A stretch of DNA of 11,159 nt from positions 1 to 11,159 of the forward strand of contig CAAFQR010000149.1 in assembly GCA_900765165.1 (NCBI GenBank). Reading direction: 5' to 3'. The translations under genes and the position numbers were made by a program. The notes under the pieces were generated by a model, which had not been told where the DNA came from, searched no databases, and saw only the letters and a list, made by a program, of their open reading frames with translations. This document shows positions 6,561 to 11,159 of the stretch, in pieces. The stretch is from Veillonellaceae bacterium (GTDB taxonomy: Bacteria > Bacillota > Negativicutes > Veillonellales > Veillonellaceae). Position 1 is the stretch's first letter. Every line of letters starts with the position of its first letter.

Positions 6561-6620
6561 GAAAGGAGCCTTTAACAGAGTGTTTGCATAATAGAAAGGA
6601 GCCTTCGACAGAGTGCTTGC
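6561..6620 (+). repeat. 33-bp tandem duplication of the hairpin 5' arm within copy D
   Basis: Bases 6561-6587 (GAAAGGAGCCTTTAACAGAG...) recur at 6594-6620 with TA changed to CG and one T changed to C. Only the second unit (GAGCCTTCGACAGAG) is fully complementary to the 3' arm; the first still matches 13 of 15 and could compete for it. Confidence 0.85.
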
Positions 6621-6668
6621 GCGCTTCTCTCCGAAATGCGCACTTCGCATCTCTGTCGAAGGCTCTTC
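6599..6668 (+). terminator. Terminator-like hairpin of repeat copy D, 3' of the GH28 gene
   Basis: GAGCCTTCGACAGAG (6599-6613) pairs perfectly with CTCTGTCGAAGGCTC (6651-6665), followed by TTCTTT. Relative to copy A, two neighbouring base pairs changed on both strands (T-A and A-T to C-G and G-C), keeping the stem intact. It lies 89 bp after the GH28 stop and is its likely terminator. Confidence 0.75.
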
Positions 6669-6711
6669 TTTATGTGAGTGGGGGAATAAAACCGCCATGT
6701 CTTACATAGCG

Positions 6712-6743
6712 AAAACCACCTAAGCTATTTTGCCTAGGTGGTT
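6712..6743 (-). terminator. Terminator of the minus-strand exported-protein gene
   Basis: AACCACCTA (6714-6722) pairs with TAGGTGGTT (6735-6743). Inside the stem an A-C mismatch is followed by two further GC pairs. Read on the minus strand it is followed by TTTT, and it lies 34 bp after the stop codon of the 125-aa gene. It may also stop plus-strand read-through from the GH28 gene, since an AT-rich tract follows on that side too. Confidence 0.72.
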
Positions 6744-6777
6744 ATTTATTTCAATTAAGGGGGAAAATCACTAAGGA

Positions 6778-7155
6778 CTAGTAAATACCGTTCTGCTGGT
6801 TACGATAAACTTGTAACACTGCCTGATGGAAAATTTCATTTCTTTCATTCGATGCAAAGGTTAGACCATCTCTTAAAACATAGTAGGATCCATTTCTATC
6901 GGGTAATAGTTCAATTTTATAAGCATGAACTTGCGAACCATTTACAACTTTTACGGTTACCATGTATCTAGTACCATAACTTGAGTTTGAGGTGTAAATC
7001 GGTTGGCTACCTACGATATAAATTTGATCACCACGTGCGTTATTTAATGCGTAGTAGTCTTTTGCTTGTGCTTGGTCAGCGACAAAGCCTACGGATAACG
7101 TAACAGCACACGCTAAGGTAGCAACACGAAGAAAACGTTTTAGTTGTTTATTCAT
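6778..7155 (-). CDS. Small exported protein of unknown function, 125 aa
   Basis: I do not recognise this family. The ATG at 7155 was preferred because AGGAAGGA ends 9 bp upstream; the longer open frame begins with TTG, which directly abuts that site. Residues 1-31 form a clear Sec signal peptide: MNKQLKRFLR is basic, VATLACAVTLSVGFVA is hydrophobic, and the cut site is after QAQA. The mature ~94 residues are rich in Tyr, Asn, Ser and Val with alternating beta-type patterns (DQIYIVGSQPIY, RYMVTVKVVNG, YKIELLPDRNGSYYVL), suggesting a compact beta protein in the periplasm or outside the cell. The mature part has no cysteine. It is transcribed away from higA, 148 bp downstream of it, and has its own terminator. 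No convincing promoter was seen. Function unknown. Confidence 0.8.
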   Translation of the reverse strand: MNKQLKRFLRVATLACAVTLSVGFVADQAQAKDYYALNNARGDQIYIVGSQPIYTSNSSYGTRYMVTVKVVNGSQVHAYKIELLPDRNGSYYVLRDGLTFASNERNEIFHQAVLQVYRNQQNGIY

Positions 7156-7303
7156 ACTACTCAATCCTTCCTACTTAACACAAAAACACATAACACTTTT
7201 CATACTTTTATTGTTACATATTTTCTTAAGGTCATACAGGACCGGCTGTGTAGTAAATTGGGATAGCTATGTAGTATTTTAGAATATAATACCTAAATAT
7301 AAA

Positions 7304-7603
7304 CTATGCAAATTGCTGAATTGACTGTATCTGATCTAAGTCAGCCATAATCTCGTGCTTGGTATTTCGTAAGTCGATTTCATTTTGTAAAGACAGGAAA
7401 TAGTTTTCGGATACGCCAAAAAATTTTCCTAGGCGTAGCGATGTATCAACGGTGATTTTACGATTTCCTTTTAAAATTTCCTGAATGCGGGAAACCGGTA
7501 CAAAAATTGCTTTTGCTAATGCATAAGTAGATATACTCAGTGGTTCCATAAACTCTTCTTTAAGGATTTCGCCGACTGTTGGGGCTTTAATATTTTGGGC
7601 CAT
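7304..7603 (-). CDS. higA: HigA-type antitoxin / XRE-family regulator, without adjacent toxin
   Basis: 99 aa from ATG 7603, chosen because AGGAGG (7612-7617) lies 8 bp upstream; ATG 7609 and GTG 7612 are too close to it or overlap it. HigA proteins are DNA-binding antitoxins that neutralise the mRNA-cutting toxin HigB and repress their own promoter. The family pattern is clear: PTVGEILKEEFMEPLSIST (9-26), a helix-turn-helix in STYALAKAIFVPVSRIQEIL (25-44), then GNRKITVDTSLRLGKFFGVS (46-65) and FLSLQNEIDL (69-78). In canonical higBA loci the toxin gene comes first; here the 196 bp upstream contains no RelE/HigB-like frame and none follows, so this is a solitary antitoxin. It could be a regulator of other genes or the remnant of a broken module. 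A strong minus-strand promoter lies just upstream. Confidence 0.88.
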   Translation of the reverse strand: MAQNIKAPTVGEILKEEFMEPLSISTYALAKAIFVPVSRIQEILKGNRKITVDTSLRLGKFFGVSENYFLSLQNEIDLRNTKHEIMADLDQIQSIQQFA

Positions 7604-7624
7604 TACCATCACCTCCTATAAGTG

Positions 7625-7671
7625 GTATACGGTTCTATTATAGTTTATTTATACCTGTTATGCGTGTATAC
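7625..7671. promoter_or_regulatory. Possible HigA operator: paired GTATAC palindromes
   Basis: GTATAC occurs at 7625-7630 and again at 7666-7671, centres 41 bp apart (about four helical turns). They bracket the -10 box, and the second overlaps the -35 box of the higA promoter. This suits autorepression by a dimeric HTH protein, but the binding sequence is inferred only from symmetry and position. Confidence 0.4.
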
Positions 7672-7676
7672 GTCAA
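7648..7676 (-). promoter_or_regulatory. Promoter of higA
   Basis: On the minus strand, TTGACG (7676-7671) and TATAAA (7653-7648) are 17 bp apart, placing the start about 35 nt before the higA coding start region. Confidence 0.75.
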
Positions 7677-7738
7677 TAAGGTATATTGATGTTAGGATAC
7701 ATTCTATTCCTATCTATGCAGTATAATTCAAATACTTG

Positions 7739-7766
7739 TTGTAAACTCCCTTGTACACGGTATAAA
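7739..7766 (+). promoter_or_regulatory. Candidate promoter of the MFS transporter gene
   Basis: TTGTAA (7739-7744) and TATAAA (7761-7766) have a 16-bp spacer; the start would fall near 7773, about 27 nt before the ATG. It diverges from the higA promoter. TTGTAC-16-TTATAA (7751-7778) is a weaker alternative. Confidence 0.4.
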
Positions 7767-7799
7767 ATATCTTTATAACCATTAAAGGGAGGGATGTAA

Positions 7800-9047
7800 A
7801 TGAAGTTTGCAAAGTTTAATCGAAGGCAGTCGTTGCTGTTGATCACGGTGTGGCTCACGTTTATGTTGAGTTTTGTGGCGCGACTTTCGTGGTCGACGTT
7901 GATGCCTATTGTCAATGACGCGTTGCATTTCACGGTGCTGCAGGGCACGTCGTATGTAACGGCGTTTTACATCGGCTATGCGCTGATGGTGCTGCCTGGC
8001 GGCTTGATTGCCGATAAGATTGGTTACCGCAAAATGATTATGTTTAGTTTGGTTGCTATGGCGGTTGTTACGGGCCTTATGAGCACGATCCATGATTACA
8101 CGACCGGTTTTATTTTACGTTTTATCCTGGGTCTCGCAGCGGGTCCTATCCAGTCGTCGTGTTTGAGCGCCATTGGGGATTATTTCAATGACCATCAGCG
8201 CGGCACGGCGGTGGGCCTGTTCATGACGTGCACGTCCTTCGGGATTACCGTTGTTAACCTTTATGCGCCGACGGTGGCGTTCCATTACGGCTGGCGCGTT
8301 GCCTTTATCATCACCGCGTTGCTGCCGTTGTTGGTGCTGGCTTTATCGTTCTTTACGCTGAAAAAATCCAAGACGGATGCAGTTCAGAACGTAGTACAAG
8401 GTACGGAGCAAGTCGCTGTGAAATCAATAGCCTCCACGGAGCCTCCGAAGTCTGTAGCGCAGAAGCTGAAGATTCTCGTCAGTGACCGAAACGTCATCAT
8501 GTTGGCGATTTGTGGTCTTTTCGCGACAGGTACGACCTGGGGTGTTACGAACTGGACGAACCTGTATATGGTAAAGCACCTCGGTGTTAGCGCCATCTAC
8601 GCTGGCTCCGTTATGGTTGTTTATGGGATGGCGGCGCTAATTTCAAAGCCGATTATCGGGATTTTGTCCGACATATTGCCCATTCGTAAAAACTACTTGG
8701 CGGCCATGGCGGTGTTCCTGATGTTTCCGGCGTTGCTGTTATTCGCCAACACGGTGAATCCGTCCATGCTCTACGTGACGGGTACGTTATTAGGCGTTGG
8801 CGCCTTCATGTACAGCGCCGTAACCAACGCGCTGGTTATCCAGGTTGCCCATCCCGACATGCGTGCCACCACGGCCGGCTTTGTTAATATGTTCAACCAA
8901 ATTGGTGCTTTGTCGGCGCCGATGTTCCTCGGCGGCGTGCTGAAAGCCACCGGCAACTACAGCGAAGCACTCATGATTATTGCGGTGTTCCCGCTCATTA
9001 GCTGTGTGGCGTTGCTGTTTATAAAACTGAAAAAATTGGCTGCATAA
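7800..9047 (+). CDS. MFS transporter, 12 TM, resembling anion:cation symporters
   Basis: 415 aa, typical for the family, with AAAGGGAGGG (7784-7793) 6 bp before the ATG. It is an inner-membrane secondary carrier. Loop 2-3 has the MFS motif A as PGGLIADKIGYRKM (66-79), repeated in weakened form in loop 8-9 as GILSDILPIRKN (287-298). R107 in TM4 (FILRFILGLAAG) and YGWRVAF (163-169) fit the anion:cation symporter branch, whose known members move sugar acids, nitrate and other organic anions. The cytoplasmic loop between the two six-helix halves is about residues 186-230. Substrate is not visible. A galacturonate role beside the GH28 gene is conceivable but two opposite-strand genes lie between them. 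The last codons and stop lie at the edge of a long palindrome. Confidence 0.9.
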   Translation: MKFAKFNRRQSLLLITVWLTFMLSFVARLSWSTLMPIVNDALHFTVLQGTSYVTAFYIGYALMVLPGGLIADKIGYRKMIMFSLVAMAVVTGLMSTIHDYTTGFILRFILGLAAGPIQSSCLSAIGDYFNDHQRGTAVGLFMTCTSFGITVVNLYAPTVAFHYGWRVAFIITALLPLLVLALSFFTLKKSKTDAVQNVVQGTEQVAVKSIASTEPPKSVAQKLKILVSDRNVIMLAICGLFATGTTWGVTNWTNLYMVKHLGVSAIYAGSVMVVYGMAALISKPIIGILSDILPIRKNYLAAMAVFLMFPALLLFANTVNPSMLYVTGTLLGVGAFMYSAVTNALVIQVAHPDMRATTAGFVNMFNQIGALSAPMFLGGVLKATGNYSEALMIIAVFPLISCVALLFIKLKKLAA

Positions 9048-9372
9048 TAACACGCTGTGGCCGATGTACAAGAACGACCCGGGTATGTATTAGGTCTGTC
9101 AGTTGTGGTATTTTGCTACGTATAGCCAAGTATAGGCATTGCAAATCTTTTTAAATATAGTAAAAAGAACGGACTAGCTCCTTCCTCCCTTCGGTTTCAC
9201 CAATGGTCGGATCGTAGCTAGTCCGTTCTTTTTTGCGCTATTTACTAAATTTTTAGCTTCCCATGCCTATACTTGGCTATTTCCTTAGAATCCATTCACT
9301 TCCTGACAGTCCTAATACATACCACATGGCTCGTATCCTCGTGACCCTTCGGCCACAGTGTGTTATGTATGC
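9042..9372. repeat. Second long nested imperfect palindrome (~330 bp) after the MFS gene
   Basis: Four colinear inverted blocks: AACACGCTGTGGCCGA (9049-9064) with 9349-9364 (15 of 16), extended outward through GCATAATAACAC and GTGTGTTATGTATGC; 9082-9102 with 9303-9323 (20 of 21); ATAGCCAAGTATAGGCAT (9122-9139) with 9263-9280 (18 of 18); 9162-9179 with 9216-9233 (18 of 18). Gaps between blocks are of unequal length and unrelated sequence. The left edge includes the MFS stop codon region. No open frame here is convincing and no transposase is present. This fills the gene-less stretch up to 9373; its sequence is unrelated to the tRNA-linked palindrome apart from one short match. Confidence 0.88.
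9162..9234 (+). terminator. Strong, symmetric terminator of the MFS gene (probably bidirectional)
   Basis: AAAAAGAACGGACTAGCT (9162-9179) pairs over all 18 bases with 9216-9233, with a T-run on the 3' side and an A-run on the 5' side, so it can end transcription from either direction. The 36-nt loop includes a small ACCA-A-TGGT hairpin (9199-9207). Confidence 0.88.
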
Positions 9373-9407
9373 GCTAGGGGATGAGGAAAAGGTTTTGACA
9401 GTTGTTG

Positions 9408-9436
9408 TTGACAATATGTCCGAAATCATACATAAT
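9408..9436 (+). promoter_or_regulatory. Promoter of the MATE-marR operon
   Basis: TTGACA (9408-9413) and CATAAT (9431-9436) are exactly 17 bp apart, giving a start near 9443. Another TTGACA at 9395-9400 has no -10 box at a useful distance. Confidence 0.78.
9415..9434. promoter_or_regulatory. Second, imperfect operator-like palindrome (O1) within the promoter
   Basis: TATGTCCGAAATCATACATA is symmetric at 7 of 10 pairs and shares the core TGTCCGAAATC with the perfect palindrome downstream; the two centres are 26 bp apart. It lies between the -35 and -10 boxes. Confidence 0.55.
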
Positions 9437-9465
9437 AGTAATTGTCCGAAATCGGACAATTACTA
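9436..9465. promoter_or_regulatory. Perfect 30-bp palindromic operator (O2), likely MarR site
   Basis: TAGTAATTGTCCGA (9436-9449), AA, then its exact reverse complement (9452-9465). It overlaps the last base of the -10 box and the expected transcription start, where binding would block RNA polymerase. There is no T-run, so it is not a terminator. The MarR-family gene at the end of the operon is the obvious candidate regulator. Confidence 0.75.
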
Positions 9466-9522
9466 ATTCGACATACCTATTCAACATAGACTGCGTTACC
9501 TAGAGGAGGATTTTTTTAGCCA

Positions 9523-10851
9523 ATGATACAGTTACAGGATCATTTCACGTATCGCCGACTGCTGCAATTCACGTTGCCCACTATATTTACGCTTATCATC
9601 ACGTCTGTTTACAGCGTCGTTGATGCGGGCTTCGTGTCGAATCTTGTCAGTGCCGATGCCTTTGCCGCCGTTAATCTGGTCATGCCCTTTGTCATGATTT
9701 TAGGCTCTGTAGGCTTCATGTTCGGTACCGGCGGCGCTGCGGTGCTTTCTAAGTTACGCGGCGAGAAGCGCAGCGAGGAAGCCAATGGCGTATTTTCGCT
9801 GCTGGTGCTTGTGTCCCTTGGCATCGGTATTCTCTTAGCCATCGGTGGCAATGTGGCCCTTGTGCCCTTCCTAAGAGCTTCTGGTGCCGATGTATCGCTT
9901 ATTTCATTGTGCGAAGAATATGGTCGGCTGTACTTAGCCGGCATTCCGTTTTTTATTTTACAATACGAATTTCAAAGCTATCTTATCGTGGCGGAACGAC
10001 CGCGCCTGAGCATGTGGATTACGGTTCTAGCCGGGGTGACAAATATCGTCCTGGACTACGTTTTCATGGCGCTGTTCCACTGGGGCCTGTACGGCGCGGC
10101 TGGGGCGACGGTCATTGGGCAGGCCATTGGCGGCTTAACGGCGCTTGGCTACACGCGCTTTGGCGCTACGTCGCGGTTGCGCTTCGGTCGCCCCATTTCA
10201 GCGTGGTCTGCTGTGGTTAAAACGATGGGCAACGGCTCTTCCGAATTACTGAGCAATGTGTCGTCGTCATTGGTTAGTGTTCTCATTAATGCGCAGCTTA
10301 TGTCCTTTATCGGCAAAGCCGGCGTTGTGGCGTATGGTATCATGATGTATGTAGACTTCATGTTTAATGCGATTTTCTTCGGCTACTCCATCGGCATGGC
10401 GCCGATTATTGCCTATCACTATGGAGCACGCAACCGTGATGAAATGAAAAACGTATTCATCAAGAGCCTCGTCATTGTGGAGACCGCCGCTATCGTCATC
10501 ACTGTGTTAGCCGAAATATCGGCGCAGCTACTGGCTCGTTTATTTGTAGGTTACGATGAAGCCCTTACGGCACTTACGACCCACGGTTTTAGAATGTATG
10601 CGTTCTTATTTTTAGCCGGCGGAATTCCGCTGTTCACGTCAGCTTTTTTCACCGCCTTAAGCAATGGCGCTGTTTCCGCGTCCGTATCCTTTATGCGCAC
10701 CTTGGTGTTCCAAATGATTTGCATCACCGTCTTGCCTATGATTTTGGGCCTTAACGGTATTTGGATTTCCATGGCCGTCGCAGAATTCCTATCGGCTATG
10801 GTATCACTCGTGCTATTATATAAATATCGTCGTCGCTACGGCTATTTGTGA
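9523..10851 (+). CDS. MATE-family multidrug efflux pump (MepA-like)
   Basis: 442 aa, about 12 membrane segments in two homologous halves, the normal size. MATE pumps use a Na+ or H+ gradient to export cationic drugs and dyes across the inner membrane. The N-half signature is visible as VDAGFVSNLVSADAFAAVN (33-51; D34 sits at the acidic TM1 position important in NorM-type pumps) and FGTGGAAVLSKLRGEK (67-82); the C half has SIGMAPIIAYHYGARN and a closing GLNGIWISMAVAEFLSA. Overall it looks most like the MepA branch, which in Staphylococcus is paired with the MarR-type repressor MepR; the same pairing is seen here, with marR 18 bp downstream. AGAGGAGG (9502-9509) lies 13 bp before the ATG, rather far, with a run of seven T between them. 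Expression is probably controlled by the two palindromes at the promoter. Confidence 0.93.
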   Translation: MIQLQDHFTYRRLLQFTLPTIFTLIITSVYSVVDAGFVSNLVSADAFAAVNLVMPFVMILGSVGFMFGTGGAAVLSKLRGEKRSEEANGVFSLLVLVSLGIGILLAIGGNVALVPFLRASGADVSLISLCEEYGRLYLAGIPFFILQYEFQSYLIVAERPRLSMWITVLAGVTNIVLDYVFMALFHWGLYGAAGATVIGQAIGGLTALGYTRFGATSRLRFGRPISAWSAVVKTMGNGSSELLSNVSSSLVSVLINAQLMSFIGKAGVVAYGIMMYVDFMFNAIFFGYSIGMAPIIAYHYGARNRDEMKNVFIKSLVIVETAAIVITVLAEISAQLLARLFVGYDEALTALTTHGFRMYAFLFLAGGIPLFTSAFFTALSNGAVSASVSFMRTLVFQMICITVLPMILGLNGIWISMAVAEFLSAMVSLVLLYKYRRRYGYL

Positions 10852-10869
10852 TTATGTGAGGAGGCAAGT

Positions 10870-11159
10870 ATGGTTAATCAAAAAATGCGCCGGTTCAATT
10901 ACATCATCGGCGAAATCGACAATCTTTATCACGAAGCGTCTGTGAAATTAGGCCTCTCGGATGCAACGATGACCATCTTATATGTGTTGTCTCAGAATGA
11001 CGACTCCTGCGTGCAGCGCGATATTTATCAGCTAACCGGCATGACACGGCAAACCGTTAACTCTGCCGTTCGCAAGCTTGTAAAAGAAGGCATTGTAGCC
11101 ACCACTGCCGGCGAAGGCCGTACCGTTGTGGTTACCCTAACACCAGAAGGCCGAAAACT
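10870..11159 (+). CDS. MarR-family transcriptional regulator, 3' end outside window
   Basis: 96 complete codons are visible of a usual ~140-150. GAGGAGG (10858-10864) is 5 bp before the ATG, and the gene starts 18 bp after the MATE stop, so the two form an operon. MarR proteins are dimeric winged-helix repressors that release DNA on binding small phenolic or cationic ligands. Visible: an N-terminal dimerisation helix (RRFNYIIGEIDNLYHEASVKLG), the winged-helix region from LSDATMTILYVLSQ (29-42), the recognition helix TRQTVNSAVRKLVKEGIV (59-76), and the wing GEGRTVVVTLTPEGR (81-95). The C-terminal dimer helices lie beyond the window. It most likely represses its own operon through the palindromes at 9415-9465 and is relieved by substrates of the MATE pump. 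Confidence 0.93.
   Translation, partial: MVNQKMRRFNYIIGEIDNLYHEASVKLGLSDATMTILYVLSQNDDSCVQRDIYQLTGMTRQTVNSAVRKLVKEGIVATTAGEGRTVVVTLTPEGRK

Larger units (their letters stand above)
6516..6711 (+). repeat. Fourth, diverged copy of the palindromic repeat (copy D)
   Basis: The left arm, TTTTGGTACAGCCCTTAG and TTATCTTATGAAA (6528-6558), matches copy A 4199-4230 almost exactly. The central hairpin matches closely. The right arm (6676-6711, TGAGTGGGGG to ACATAGCG) is a degenerate version of 4329-4366. The outer arms that match the tRNA are absent. It sits immediately after the GH28 stop codon in the same orientation as copies A and B. Confidence 0.88.

Noticed and set aside
7673..7948. Minus-strand frame upstream of higA, considered as a HigB toxin or remnant
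   Set aside because: Most of it is antisense to the MFS gene, the end shows no RelE/HigB pattern, and the strong higA promoter lies after its stop.
4882..9047. A galacturonate utilisation cluster formed by the GH28 enzyme and the MFS carrier
   Set aside because: They are 1.3 kb apart with two unrelated opposite-strand genes and terminators between, and no uronate catabolic gene is seen.
9325..9346. GGCTCGTATC shared between the second palindrome (9328-9337) and the A/B repeat junction (4449-4458)
   Set aside because: Sixteen of 19 bases agree but nothing around it aligns, so common origin of the two palindromes is not supported by this alone.
9263..9466. Open frames of 60-67 aa on both strands after the MFS gene
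   Set aside because: They run through the right arm of the palindrome and into the promoter/operator of the MATE gene; symmetry of the DNA explains openness on both strands.

Overview
The window looks like chromosome from a mid-GC diderm Firmicute, most likely a member of the Negativicutes (Veillonella/Dialister/Megasphaera relatives). This is inferred from the mix of strong AGGAGG-type ribosome binding sites and TTGACA/TATAAT promoters with an outer-membrane-type RND efflux pump and signal-peptide-bearing exported proteins. The genus cannot be fixed from the sequence alone.

Layout: (1) 1-2715, the 3' nine-tenths of an RND (AcrB-type) efflux pump. (2) 2716-3395, a perfect TATAAT box, a leader with competing foldings ending in an intrinsic terminator, then a GNAT acetyltransferase of the phosphinothricin-acetyltransferase type. 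(3) 3510-3827, an unrecognised 105-aa protein, followed by inverted repeats rich in DnaA-box-like 9-mers and a good promoter for tRNA-Arg(CCT) at 4056-4132. (4) 4113-4788, a repeat block with no gene: a ~320-bp imperfect palindrome whose left edge is the 3' end of the tRNA, a ~274-bp tandem duplication of most of it, and a deleted third copy. (5) 4882-6510, a secreted FnIII + GH28 (polygalacturonase-fold) enzyme, followed at 6516-6711 by a fourth, diverged repeat copy. (6) On the minus strand, a small exported protein of unknown function (6778-7155) and a HigA-type antitoxin with no toxin beside it (7304-7603). (7) 7800-9047, an MFS transporter, followed by a second, unrelated ~330-bp nested palindrome (9042-9372) centred on a strong terminator. 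(8) 9408-11159, a promoter with two operator-like palindromes driving a MATE efflux pump and a MarR-family regulator (cut by the window end), a likely self-controlled drug-response operon.

The clearest coherent module is the MATE-marR operon: the regulator very probably binds the 30-bp palindrome over its own promoter. Two multidrug pumps (RND and MATE), an MFS carrier and a PAT-like acetyltransferase give the region a detoxification/export flavour, but only mate-marR is visibly co-regulated.

The most unusual content is non-coding. Two different long nested palindromes each begin inside the 3' end of an upstream gene and centre on a long terminator-like hairpin. In the first, family copies differ by compensatory base changes in the hairpin stem, and the right end carries a 19-nt antisense mimic of the tRNA-Arg 3' end.
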